From the NCBI GenBank assembly GCA_947646735.1, contig CANTFK010000756.1, forward strand, positions 62,001-126,000: a stretch of 64,000 nucleotides of DNA, written 5' to 3'. Below the pieces are notes generated by a model, which searched no databases, was not told the DNA's origin, and was given only the letters and a program-made list of their open reading frames with translations. Below, piece by piece: positions 32,601 to 43,227 of this stretch (the first letter of the stretch is position 1; every line of letters starts with the position of its first letter). The position numbers were made by a program, and so were the translations under genes. The DNA comes from Peronospora farinosa. Taxonomy: Eukaryota; Oomycota; Peronosporomycetes; Peronosporales; Peronosporaceae.

Positions 32601-33404
32601 CTCATGACACAGATCTCAAGCTGATGATACTTCACGAGTGCCATGATGCGCCATCTAGTGGGCATCTGGGACGTGAAAAGACATTCTTACGAGTGTCAGA
32701 GAAATTTTGGTGGCCCCACCTATATCAGTTGGTGGCCAACTATATTCGCTCTTGCGAAGAGTGTCAGCGCATCAAAATTGCACGTTCTAGCAGTGCGCCA
32801 CTGAAGCCACTGCCGATTCCAACGTATTGTTGGAAGTCGGTCAGTTTAGACTTCATGTTTGGCTTACCTCTGGCCATACCGGCAGGACGGGTTTCGTTGT
32901 CTATGTAGTCAGACTGAGCAAGATGGTCATGGCACCATGTAGCACTAAGATCTCAGGAAAGAGGCTGCCCTCTTGTTTCTGGATCACGTGTATCGACTAC
33001 ACGGGATGCCCGAGTCCATAGTATCGAACCGGGATCCGCGTCTTACGTCGGGTTTTTGGCGACATGTGTTCGAGCTGCTGGGTAGAAAGCTCCACATGTC
33101 AACCGCTGATCATCCCCAGACCGATGGCCAAACAGAACGGGCCAATCGAGTCGTGGCGGATGTGTTGCGTACAATAGCGACTCCCAAAGAATGGAGCAAG
33201 CAATTGCCATTCGTGGAGTTCGCTTTTAATAACAGTGTTCACGCCAGTACGAGTGAAACACCGTTTTACATTAACGGACTGCGTCATCCTCGAACGCCAG
33301 TCTCGTTTGTACGCAGCCCGAGGCTTAGTGGGGGAGGGCCCCTCACTTCGCTCGGTGCGAATGCCAAAGAGGGCCAAGGTTGCCCTAGTGACACTGCTAA
33401 TTAG
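29643..33404 (+). pseudogene. pol of element A1: protease, RT, RNase H, integrase
   Basis: The frame overlaps the end of gag in the -1 phase. Domains: aspartic protease LLVDSGASQNF (about 29850); RT with ALDLKDGYYQV and the active-site box YFDD (about 31500); RNase H with VVCDASNF, HDKELL and VYTDHASL and ending ADALSRR; integrase zinc finger (HECHDAP...GH...CEEC, about 32640-32770) and DDE core (SLDFMFGLP; SNRDPRLTS; DGQTERANR). Lesions: TAG at 30822-30824 where A2 has GAG, a -1 frame change at a run of six A near 31837, a frame change near 32870 between the first two integrase acids, and loss of one T at about 33402. The enzymes copy the RNA to DNA and insert it; here none is complete from one frame. 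Confidence 0.85.
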
Positions 33405-33406
33405 CA

Positions 33407-34501
33407 GTGGTCACGACACCTATAGGTGTCGATGAGGAGGCACAGCAAGAAATACTTGTGCTTCTTGACGATGACACTATAGTGTTGTCAACAGCGTCGA
33501 CCCATGAACGACCTCTTGGAGGCGTCATCGGCGAGCTGGATGCTAAAAGCGTGAGCGAAGCTCAGCGTTTTGTGGATGAGCGATTAGCCATCACACGTAA
33601 AGTCCGTGACGCGATGGCAAGCGCACAGGACAAGCAAAAACAGTATGCAGACCAGCATGGTCGCAAAAACAATGAACACTTTAGTGTGGGGGACAAAGTG
33701 TTATTAAGTACTGCTACCCTACCTAAACATGCAATTTATGTACTACCTGGTGGTACTACTAAGCTATTGCCCCGATTCATTGGGCCCTTTACAGTGGTTG
33801 AAGAAGTTGGAGACCTAAACTATAGACTCACTCTCCCACCGTATATGAAGACGCACCCCGTATTTTACGTGGGTCGTCTGAAGCGGTATATTAATACAGA
33901 AGAGATCACATATCCACATCGGTCTAACGATACCGATGGTGACGTCGACTGTGAGTCGAGCGTCGCGACCGATCAGGCGACGAGGAAGCCGAGAGGCTCC
34001 CCGTGTATGAACGAGGCGATAGAGGACTCGGTGATCGAGGAGGACTCCGCGCTTGACGCGGGTCTCTCATCACCAGTCGGTCTAAGATGTCCAAACGGGT
34101 CTTCAGGCGGTCATACCCCTGACGGTCTCTCGCCCTCACATCGCGCAGATCCGAAGTCAGTCGCGAGACTTGACTCTCGAGATCTGACACCTGTCTCTTC
34201 AGCGCAGCAGACTCAGCCTACGACTGAACAACAGCAGGGTAGGCAGCCGCGATTAGGTGGGCGTAATCGCCACTCCTATCGGGCGCCACCTGTGTTGGTG
34301 GACACGGAAGGGAATACGCGCTTCCTTGTTGGAAGGCTGTTGGCCCACCGGTTTGTGAAGCGAAAGCTCCAAATCCTTGTCCAATGGAAGGGTTACCCAA
34401 CGAGCTTTGACTCGTGGGAGCCTGTGGACGCTTTGCGCGTTGACGTGCCTGGGATGGTGGCTGCTTATGTGAAGCAGCACCAGCTGTCTTCTTTCTTCTA
34501 G
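33407..34501 (+). CDS. Integrase C-terminus and chromodomain of element A1
   Basis: An open frame of 364 residues after the last pol lesion. It holds the integrase C-terminal GPF/Y-type region (LLPRFIGPFTVVEEVGDLNYRL) and PVFYVGRLKRY, then a long low-complexity linker, and at the end a chromodomain: FLVGRLLAHRFVKRKLQILV, QWKGYP, SFDSWEPVDAL. In chromoviruses this domain steers integration to chromatin with given histone marks. The last 578 bases are also open on the opposite strand (antisense frame). Confidence 0.8.
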   Translation: MVTTPIGVDEEAQQEILVLLDDDTIVLSTASTHERPLGGVIGELDAKSVSEAQRFVDERLAITRKVRDAMASAQDKQKQYADQHGRKNNEHFSVGDKVLLSTATLPKHAIYVLPGGTTKLLPRFIGPFTVVEEVGDLNYRLTLPPYMKTHPVFYVGRLKRYINTEEITYPHRSNDTDGDVDCESSVATDQATRKPRGSPCMNEAIEDSVIEEDSALDAGLSSPVGLRCPNGSSGGHTPDGLSPSHRADPKSVARLDSRDLTPVSSAQQTQPTTEQQQGRQPRLGGRNRHSYRAPPVLVDTEGNTRFLVGRLLAHRFVKRKLQILVQWKGYPTSFDSWEPVDALRVDVPGMVAAYVKQHQLSSFF

Positions 34502-35369
34502 GTCCGGAAGGACTAGCAGAAGAAGCGTGGCGAGAATTAATTGGGGGTCGTTTACCGCCCATAATTTCATGCGCACGCTTCATGGCGAAGCTGATTCGCT
34601 GCGACCGCTGTTTCGTTGCATCTTCATGCAAGGTAACACGGCGCCGAAGTTCAGCTTCATAGTCGTCGGCTGTTTCGTTAGAACGCAGCACGACTGGAAT
34701 TGGGAAAGCACGACCAAGTGCTTTGCCCTGCTTTTTCCACAAAGGAAAGACGCTATAGAATTTATGAACGTCTATAGTGGCACGCTGCAAAAGCGATGCG
34801 CTAGACTAATCTGAGTGCATCCACTCAGATGGAGGTGGCATTGGTGGCAAGCCACCACTCACGTAGCCGCCCTCGCGACGGCGGGCTAGTGAGGCTGAAG
34901 GTGTACTTGGTGGAGCTTTAAGCTCGCACTCAGCTGCGTCTGACTCTCCATTATGGATTGTCAAGACATCAGCTTGAGGAGTTACATCTGACTGAGTCGC
35001 GACTACTCCTTTCGAAGTAGCGTGCTCAGTCTTAGTCGCTGCGCTCGTAGGCGCAGACGACGAGGCGTTACCTTCGCTTGTAGGAAGCATAGATGCTTCC
35101 TCAAGGACGGGTGCCTCAAATGATGGGGACATATGTCCCATCAATGCACTATGCTCATCGCCACTTTGGGGTGATGGCAGTGGTGTGGTCTCATTGTAGT
35201 CAACAATGAGAGATGGATCTTCATCCACATTATCGTGAGATGGAAGATCCACCCCAGTGCCTGACGCACTTTGCGACGGCTGCGATAAATCGCGGCGCGT
35301 GCGCTTAGTGCTGGACTGCATGGGTGCCTTTGCAGGCGACCCATCAGCCTTACCACGTTTCGGTGGCAT
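33924..35369 (-). CDS. Antisense ORF of element A1 (two in-frame TAGs)
   Basis: On the strand opposite to gag-pol, one reading frame of 482 codons runs from the ATG at 35369 (105 bases inside the 3' LTR) to 33924 with only two stops, both TAG (34806-34808 and 34218-34220). Layout: basic start (MPPKRGKADGSPAKAP), acidic Ser/Thr/Pro-rich stretch, a conserved middle (RATIDVHKFYSVFPLWKKQG; GRAFPIPVVLRSNETADDYE), an Ala/Pro/Gln-rich part, a coiled coil (LESQVSRLTSDLRDV) and an Arg/Ser tail. The middle and the coiled coil recur in the diverged A2 copy, which argues for a real protein. The family is not recognised. The sense strand between 34502 and 35474 has no useful frame. Confidence 0.65.
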
Positions 35370-35461
35370 GAGAATTTAGTAGACAAAGCGGCGCGTTATA
35401 TTACGGCTCGCAAGTCACTCTGTCTCCTAGGCGATGTTTTACAAGATGTAAAAATCGTTTT

Positions 35462-35474
35462 AAAAGGGGGATGG
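35462..35474 (+). promoter_or_regulatory. Polypurine tract of element A1
   Basis: AAAAGGGGGATGG directly precedes the 3' LTR; A2 has AAAAGAGGGGGATGG in the same place. It primes plus-strand DNA synthesis. Confidence 0.75.
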
Positions 35475-36074
35475 TGTAACGGGCTCAACGTTACACGTAC
35501 CCGTTAAGTATGCGATACTTAACGGGCAGGTCTTAAAAGGTACGTAAGTACTTAAGACCTGTCGCTCGGGTGAGACACACCATGTGTCACACCCTTACGT
35601 ATGTGATATACACTAGGTGTATTCACATTGATGGGGATGACGCCCAGCTGGGACTAGGCGTCATCAAATGACGTCAGTCAGTTACGTCATTGAGCGAGCT
35701 TAAATATATTTAAGCTCGCACGTTGGGATGCGCATCTATAGAGATGGCACCCATCATTACATATTAACCAATCAGTAGTTAGATTTATATTTAGTTAAAA
35801 TCTATTAAATATAAATCAGTCTTGAATTTCTTTAAACCGAAGCACCACGCACGAGAAGCTGAAAAGCTTCTACGTGACGTCGGTGCCTTCTTGTTAAGAA
35901 GTTCGTTGCACTCTCGCTTAAGCGAGAGGCAACTGGTGGTACGACTGCTCAAGCAGTCGACCAACCTCCCAACCACCCTCGCACGCGAAGGTAAGACGGT
36001 CTAACCGCTTCCTCGCTTGTGCATAAGGTGTGTGCTCGTAGTACGAGGCAACTTCATAGAAGTGCCCGTCTACA
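35475..36074 (+). repeat. 3' LTR of element A1
   Basis: By eye identical to the 5' LTR over 600 bases, with the same hairpin series. It is followed by the GGTGA target duplication. Confidence 0.93.
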
Positions 36075-36211
36075 GGTGAAGTCTGAAGAATGCTTTAGAA
36101 TAGTCTATAACGAGGCAGTCTTAGGTGGTTCGATGCATAGGTAACGTGTGGCAGCCCCAGAGACAAGATGCACGATGCACTGAGGAGGTGCACTTTGCAA
36201 TCGATAAACTA

Positions 36212-36250
36212 CTGAAAGGGCCCACGGCCGAAACGCGTCTGGCACGCGTC
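36212..36250 (+). ncRNA. Hammerhead-ribozyme-like motif, copy 2
   Basis: CTGAAAG, stem-II-like GGCC-CAC-GGCC, GAAA, stem-III-like CGCGT-CTGGC-ACGCG, then TC. The cleavage side (GUC) is perfect here while the CUGANGA box is damaged, the reverse of copy 1. From GGCCGAAAC to GGCACGCG the two copies are identical. Confidence 0.4.
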
Positions 36251-36376
36251 CGAAAGTAAAGTCTTTTGTCATGCGTTCATTCTGTACTATTACAAGTTTT
36301 CTACTTTGGCAAAGGAAAATAAAATCTACGATGCCTGGTTTTAGTTATACTTAATATGCTAATCATATTGGCCATG

Positions 36377-36665
36377 TGTAGACGAACACTTCGAAATAAT
36401 CTGCCACGTGCTACGCCAACACACATCTTCGAGCAGCGTGAGGAAGCAGCTCGACCGTCTTACCTCCGCGTGCGGTGCTAGTGGTGTTGGTCGGCCGCTT
36501 AAAGCGCCTAACCAACTTTTGCCGGCCGCTTTAAGCGATCCGCGCAACGAGCTTTGAAACAAGCACCTACCTGCGTCATGGAAGCTGTTTCCAGTCTTCC
36601 TGTGCGCAGTGAGTGTGATGTAGTAAATTCAAGGCTGAAATATATTTAATAAAAAAGCCGTCAAT
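36377..36665 (-). repeat. Family A LTR, 3' portion, inverted
   Basis: Read on the minus strand it matches the last ~290 bases of the A2 LTRs (CACCGCACGCGGAGGTAAGA, ending CGTCTACA). The 5' half is missing. Confidence 0.7.
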
Positions 36666-37289
36666 TTTGATTAGTTCTATAGAACTAAAGAAATTTAAGT
36701 TTAAAAAGTCTTCCTATGTCTAAAGCGCTACATAATTCTTAAAAGCTTCATTCAGTTCTCACGCTTCAGGGATCCTGAAGGTAGCATCGATCCCGACCTC
36801 GATGAAGCGGTATTTGAGGTCCAACGCAGCGATTACCTTCACTGAAGAGCTTTTGAATCTCACTTTACTTTAGAGAACTGCTATTTCCACCACACTTGTT
36901 GCTATTCCACCATACCTTTAGCACACTTTTTATTATTACCACCACACCATAACTTTAGCTCTAGTAGCAACTAAAACATAGCACACACGCCACACCACAT
37001 CATGTCCAAACTTAACACACATACCGTCATTAATCCGCCGAGCATTCTAGCTGTAGAAGACGTTGTGTGCCTGGTGACGGAATCGAAAGAATAGCAGGAT
37101 GCCCTTTCAGATGTTGAGTTAGCAGTCATCAACTTTACGTTGGGTCAGGGAAAGCTAATATAATATCTACGATGCCTGATCTTGTTTTTTTACTAAGCTA
37201 ATCATATTGATAATGGATTAAGATAGGCTGTGGTGAAGTCGCATTCGCATCAATAAGCTAGTCGCTTGCACTAAACATTTTCGTAATCG
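36666..37289. other. Repeat debris, MULE leader fragment
   Basis: At 36885-37060 the text repeats the leader and first codons of the MULE remnant near 25130 (CCACACCA runs, then CCAAACTTAACACACATACC). A sequence AATCTACGATGCCTG occurs at about 36330 and 37168. No gene is supported. Confidence 0.45.
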
Positions 37290-37440
37290 CATTTAAAAAA
37301 ATTGTGCGGCGCTACAACCAGCTCAAATGGTAAATTTGTTGTAGCTCCACCTTCTTCAACCACTTTAATTAGCTTCTTGCCCTTCTTATTTCTTTTCTTG
37401 TCCTTTTAAAGAAGTTTAGGCTGAGAGTTCTACCATGGGT
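37290..37440 (+). repeat. Fragment shared with 18514-18690
   Basis: Opposite orientation to the first copy. It lies directly upstream of the effector remnant. Confidence 0.55.
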
Positions 37441-38190
37441 GATAATTCCAGTGCTGCGAGGCAAACTCGCTAAAAGGCTGCTACTTGAGCAGATCAAGAG
37501 CTGGGGGGGATTATAAAAAAACTTCAAAGGAGTTTTCACGCTTTTAGATCTCGACGAGGCAAAAGACTAGCTATTTCAAGCTCAGTCTTCCCGCTGTTGG
37601 TCAACTTTATTAAGCTAAGCTTCCCATCTCCTGGTGTGCCTGTACTGTATAAAAGTCCTAATCAAGTAATGTTCAGAACCTTGTCGATTTATTACAAAAG
37701 TGGTGATCCCTGATTATCTGCTACGTGCGCAGATCGAATGCTGGAAGAAAAACGATAAGAATACTGCGGAAAATTTTTTATGCTTATAAATGGCAGCGAG
37801 GCAAAAGAGGAGCTATTTGAAAGCCCAGTTTTCTCATTGTGGCTCGGCGAAGTAGACCCACAAGAAATCTCCGCTAGAGAAATATACGTTTCTATACTTG
37901 GTCTTATTAGAATATTGCAAAAGTGATGATGCTCTGGCCAAGGCTCTAGTTAAACAACTGTAAATGGTGCTTGAATTATTATTAATTCAGCACAAGTTGT
38001 ATAAGCAATTTGAATATAATTAACATGACGACAGTCTTGCTAGTGCTGTCGCTAGAAGCCTGCTAAATATGCAGATCGATATCTGGAGAGGCGATGGCAA
38101 AATTGCCGAAGAGATTTGTATGCTTTTCAATCTCGGCAAGGCAGAAGGCCAGCTATTTATAAGCTCTGGCTTGTCGGAACCGGTACCTTT
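37441..38190 (+). pseudogene. WY-fold RXLR-type effector pseudogene, 5' piece
   Basis: At least three decayed repeats of the oomycete WY unit can be recognised by the spacing of Leu-x-x-Gln-Ile-x-x-Trp followed by a Leu-rich helix: near 37477 (LLLEQIKSW), 37724 (LLRAQIECWKK) and 38063 (LLNMQIDIWRGDG). Stops and frame changes separate them. No signal peptide or RXLR motif is visible upstream, where a repeat fragment sits. Such proteins are delivered into host plant cells and act on host immunity; this one is broken. The last unit is in frame right up to the LTR of element A2 and resumes after it at 62104. Confidence 0.6.
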
Positions 38191-38787
38191 TGTAACGGGA
38201 TAAAAAGTTACATGGTTTGTTGAGTATCGAATACTTAACGGGCAGGCCTAAAATGGGTACGAGGTACCTTAGGCCTTGTGGTACATCAATGTGACCCACC
38301 CTCGTGAATGTGATATCCATGGATGGATTCACATTCAAAGAGGATGACGCCAGTTGGGACTGTGCGTCATGGTGACTCTTCAGACAGACGTCACCTGCAA
38401 GCTTTAGTATATTTTTAAGCTCGCGCGTAAGGATACGTTTCTAAAGAGACGCGTATCCAATCTTTGCATAATTAACCAATCAGTAGTTAAGCTTATATTT
38501 AGTTTAATTGCTGTTAAATATAAGTCAGTCTTGAATCTACTAAACAGTCGCACACTGCGCACGAGAAGCTGTATAAGCTTCTGTGTGTCGTAAGTGTAGC
38601 TCTTGTCTTAGCAGTTCGTTGCGCGGTTCGCTTCAAAGCGACCGGCAACGGTTGGTACAGCACTTCTTAGCGCCGACCAACACCACCACCACCGCACGCG
38701 GAGGTAAGACGGTATAATCGCTTCTTCGCTTGTGCTGAAGGTGTGTGCTAGTAGCACGAGGCAACTTCATAGAAGTGCCCGTCTACA
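38191..38787 (+). repeat. 5' LTR of element A2
   Basis: TGTAAC...TCTACA. Hairpin arms differ from A1 but stay paired, e.g. GGATACG...CGTATCC. Confidence 0.9.
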
Positions 38788-38829
38788 CTGGTAGCACTTG
38801 TAGTACTTCCCACGACCCGTCTCTCTGAG

Positions 38830-39431
38830 CGTGCGTGTGGTTAAGATCGTCCTTAATATGGTCTGGAGTGACTTCCCTCACCTCTTCTAACATCATAGGG
38901 AGTTGGCAAAGCACTTGGTGCAGTGACTTGGTGAACAATCCCTGTCCAATCTCTTGCTATGTCCTCCTGAGCAACATGTTGCTCAGTTGGAGCAATTCGA
39001 GGCGTTTGTGCTCGGACAGCGTAGAAACGCGTCCGAGGCAATTAGCCAATCCACGGCTGAGTCCATTACTAAGACTAAGGATGAGCTTTTGCGTGAGCAA
39101 GCTCGGGATAAGGTGCTCAATAGAACTGTTAAGACTCTCTCGACCCGGTCTAATCAGCTATGGCCCATAGGATAAACCCTACGAAGTTCGATAGAACTAC
39201 CCCTCACACGACGTTCACTGGATATTAGCAGTTAAGCAATGTGGAGTAGCGCAGCTCATCGAAGACGACATCAGAATGGTGTCGTATGCCATGTCCAACT
39301 TGCGTGGTAAAGCGTCAGAGTGGGCATACTCTGCGCTGATGGCAAATGCTGATGCATTTCCATCATGGGCGATCTTTAAAACAAAGATTTGCGCCATGTA
39401 TCAGCGCCTAACAACGAAGTGCTGCTTATGG
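38830..39431 (+). pseudogene. gag of element A2, first part
   Basis: It is close to A1 gag (HVAQLEQFEAFVLGQRRNAS) but has stops. It preserves the bases lost in A1 (GGTAAAGCG at about 39306). It is cut at 39431 by a family C solo LTR with ATGG duplicated on both sides. Confidence 0.75.
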
Positions 39432-40735
39432 TGTGGCGAAGTGAAGGAGTGAATTTCGCAAAGTGTGATCGCATATTTTCGGTTAAGTCCGAAACGGCCA
39501 ATATTATTGAGTCGCGATCTCGCGGCCAATATTGATGAGTCGCGATCTCGCAGAAAGGTTTCAAGATGATGTCAAATGGGATGGAAAACAGTGAATGGTG
39601 TAGTTTGCACTTCATGTGGGGTCAAATATGACCTAGGAACTACGCTATTGCGATCTCCAGTATTTCCGATGGCGATCCGCGTGAACGCGATCGCTAAGAA
39701 GGAGGATGGGTACATCCAAGCATGTGGAAGACGGTCGGGTGTGGATCACGTCGCTATGGAAGGCTGGAATGAGGTGGACATGACATGTCATATAGATGAA
39801 CTATCTCACATGACCTGAGAAACGGTGAAGAGGACAAGTCGTAATTCGGCGGATCGCGATCCGATGCTCATTATTAGTATCGCGATCCGATATTAATTAG
39901 TTAGTATCGCGATCCGATATTAATTATTAGTATCGCGATCCGATATTAATTAGTTAGTACCGCGATCCGATATTAATTAGTTAGTAACGCGATCCGATAC
40001 TAATTATTAGTACCGCGATCTGATACTAAAATGGTATTAGATCCGAGCGAGGTAGCGATCCAGATCGCGGCGATATTGGAGTGGACCACGTTACAAGATC
40101 TGATTTTTCCGAAAGGGCGATACGTGGCAACAGATCCTGAGCTACAGATAGTCAAGATCATAGGTTTTGGTATTTGATTGGTTAACATTAACAGAGTTCA
40201 ATTTGCTTCTAAATACACGTGTCGACTTCTCTCCGGGCTGGATTCTTTGGCCTTCCGACGTCTCAAGGAAGTCTACCTACTACGCAAGTCATATCCCTGG
40301 ATTGTTTGGCCAGGGATTGCAAGAATTCTCAAAAAAACAACTCAAGCTGCGATTGGACGCAGAGGACTAAGAAGTCCAGATACAAGATCGCGAGACGGCT
40401 CAAGTGGTCAGATGGCAAGCGGATCAAGTATCTACATTTTTGGACAAGGCGATAATAAGGGAGATCAGGGCGACTCAAACAGAGCACCCCAAGAACAAAT
40501 GCGATCTTGTGAGGAATTCCACCCGATCGCCCCCCCCCCCACCTATCCCTAACACAATCAAGTTCAACATCTACTCAAGTCTACCGAGAAGAGAGCAACC
40601 CGCCCTACCGAGGGGTACACAAGGTGAGGAAGGCTATACACACGGAATCGGGGTACCCCCTCCGTAGTCGGTCGTCCGGGCGCCAGTGGAGAGTTGGGAT
40701 CGCATCAGCAATTTTGCGAATCCCACTCCACCACA
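39432..40735 (+). repeat. Family C solo LTR, copy 1
   Basis: 1304 bases, TGTGGCGAAG...CCACCACA, with ATGG target duplications (39428-39431 and 40736-40739). It contains seven imperfect direct repeats built on CGCGATCCGAT with AT-rich spacers (about 39852-40028). Its last ~140 bases resemble the end of the family B LTR. Confidence 0.85.
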
Positions 40736-41217
40736 ATGGCGCGCTTCTTTGGAGCACGACAGGCGAAACGATCTCTGCAAGAGTATATGCAGGAGATGCG
40801 TTCTCTATCGGCGTCCACTAATGTGGGTTCGATACCAGAACACATTAAGGTGCCTGCGTTAATAAATGGACTACGAAATGGCACATCGCGTCAAGCTTTT
40901 TTAGAAAGGTGCCAGCGACGATGGAAGAGGAAATTGACATTGCCTTAGTCAAGGAGCAATCCTACAACAGCGCCTCGGCGACAGCTTTTTATCGAGAGGT
41001 CGTATGACACTCCAATAAAGTTAGGCAATGCAGACGTGATCTGCTACAAGTGCGGCAAGCGCGGCCATATGATGGCTCGCTGCTCTGCCAAAGTTGCTGC
41101 TGATGCTAAGGCAGTCAGCAAGAAGTCTCTCAACCCGAAGGGTGGTTCGAAGAACCGTGCACGTTGCACGGGTCCAGATTCGACCCCCGAAAAGTCGGGA
41201 ATTGCGGGACCGCAGTA
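40736..41217 (+). pseudogene. gag of element A2, second part
   Basis: It resumes at ATGGCGCGCTTCTTTGG and reaches the zinc knuckle CYKCGKRGHMMARC at 41040-41081, then a TAG at 41215. At least one small indel lies near 40990. Confidence 0.75.
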
Positions 41218-42071
41218 GGGGCGGGATGCTCTACTGTCGCGTACAATGAAGCAACCACTATGCTTAGAATTATTGAACAATCGGTAGCATAGTCCCTGAG
41301 GTTCCGACAGGTCGGATCTCAACTTTTTGGTCTATAGCGCTCGAGTACGAGGCTATGACCAAGTGATGACCCTTCTCGTGGATTCGGGTGCATCACAAAA
41401 CTTTGTGAAACTTGCGGCTCTAAAAAAGAGACCGGCGAGTTATGAGTCGCTTTGCCAGGATGGCAAGCGAGAAGAGGCGATCGCTCGTTTAGCGAACGGC
41501 GCGCTCGTCAAATCGGAGGGAGTTCAAGTTGAACTCGCCTTCAGTTTCAGTGACTTCTCTTGTAAAGAGAAGTTCACAGTGCTAGGTATGGAGATTCCGT
41601 ACGACCTCATCCTAGGCATGCCTTGGTTGGCTAAACACCAGCCATGGATAGACTGGCGTACACGCACAGTCGCTAATTATTCACAGGACACCGGAAAGGA
41701 TGTGCTACTGCGAGAGTCTTCTGCGATTGATGCTGTGTCCAACACAGTCGATGGTGCGTTGACGGTATGTCAATCGGCACCAGGTACTACCCAGATCGTT
41801 GAGCCTGGAGTAGTTGAAAGTGCCATGCAGAAATTCAGGTGACACAAATTTCTGCCCAGCTCGAAAAGACTAGTGTAGTGAATGGGACGATGCCAAGTAG
41901 TCATGCGTACAATGGTCCTGCACAGAGCCGAAAGCCTGTGACAGTTGATGGTGGGCTGACAAGAAGTCAAGCGCCACAAGATCCGGCACAGAGCCATGAT
42001 TCTGGTGCGGTTGGAAGGAAGGAGTGCGTTGACTATAACAGTAACGACACCTTCTTCTAGGTCAAAGATCG
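41218..42071 (+). pseudogene. Protease region of element A2
   Basis: An open stretch from about 41318 to 41842 is nearly identical to A1 and contains LLVDSGASQNF; frames break at about 41300 and 41830. It is cut at 42071 by the second family C solo LTR. Confidence 0.75.
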
Positions 42072-43227
42072 TGTGGCGAAGTAAAAGAGTGAATTTGGCA
42101 AAGTGTGATCGCATATATTCGTAAAGTCCGAAATGGTCGATATTGATGAATCGCGATCCTGCAGAAGAAGTTTCGAGACGTTGCAAGTGGAATGGAAAAC
42201 AGCGAATGGTGGAGCTCGCAGTTCTATGTTGAATTAACTATGGCCTAGAAACTACGCAACTGCGATCTCCGGTATATTTCGATGGCGATCCGCGTGAATG
42301 CGATCGCTAAGAAGAAGAATTGGTAAATCAGGTATGTGGAAGACGGTTTGGTTTAGATCACGTCGCTATGGAAGGCTGGAATGAGGTGGACATGACATGT
42401 CATATAGATGGACTATCTCACATGACCCGAGGAACGGTGAAGAGGACAAGTCGTGATCCGGCGGACCGCGATCCGATGCTCATTATTAGTATCGCGATCC
42501 GATACAAAACTAAGTACCGCGATCCGATACAAAAATGGTATTAGATCTGATTGAGGTAGCGATCCAGATCGCGGCGATATTGGAGTGAACCACGTTACAA
42601 GATCTGATTTTTCCGAAAGGGCGATACGTGGCAATAGATCCTGGGCTACCGATAGGCACGATCATAGGTTTGGTAGCTGATTGGTTAACATTAAACAGAG
42701 CTCAATTTGCTTCTAGTACACGTGTCGACTTCTCAATTCCGGGCAGTATATTTGTCCTCTCGACGCCGAGAATATTGACTACAAGCGCACCCTGGATTGT
42801 TTTGGCCAGGTGAAGGAATTCTCAACACAACAACTCAACTGCGATCGGACGAAGAAATAACAAGTAAGGGCAAGGCAAGCAAGTGCAGGACGGACCAAGT
42901 GGTCAGAAGGTTCTGCTCAAGTGGTCAGAAGATTCAAGCTTCGCCTTATTGGACTATTGGGATCTATTGGTACGATCAACAAACAAGTACTCGGTCGATC
43001 TTGTGAGGAATTCCACTCGATCGCCAAAACCCTCCATCCCTAACCCGATTAGGATCAACATCTACTCAAGTCTACCGAGAAGAGAGCAACCCGCCCTACC
43101 GAGGGGTACACAAGGTGAGGAAGGCTATACACACGGAATCGGGGTACCCCCTCCGTTAGTCGGTCGTCCGGGCGCCAGTGGAGAGTTGGGATCGCATCAG
43201 CAATTTTGCGAATCCCGCTCCACCATA
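42072..43227 (+). repeat. Family C solo LTR, copy 2
   Basis: 1156 bases; starts TGTGGCGAAG and ends CCACCATA (final CA changed). Flanks ATCG and GTCG are a 4-base duplication with one change. It has only about three of the CGCGATCCGAT repeats, which explains most of the length difference from copy 1. Confidence 0.82.

Larger units (their letters stand above)
27960..36074 (+). mobile_element. Ty3/gypsy element A1, full length
   Basis: An 8115-base element flanked by GGTGA target duplications (27955-27959 and 36075-36079). Two 600-base LTRs (TGTAAC...TCTACA) look identical, so insertion is recent. The inside carries gag, protease, RT, RNase H, integrase and chromodomain in the chromovirus order, plus a long antisense frame before the 3' LTR. 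Despite the young LTRs, gag and pol contain several lesions, so this copy probably moved with proteins from another element. Confidence 0.92.

Noticed and set aside
39432..40735. A DNA transposon with ~40-base inverted ends
   Set aside because: TG...CA ends, a 4-base target duplication and similarity to the ends of the family B LTR fit a solo LTR better.
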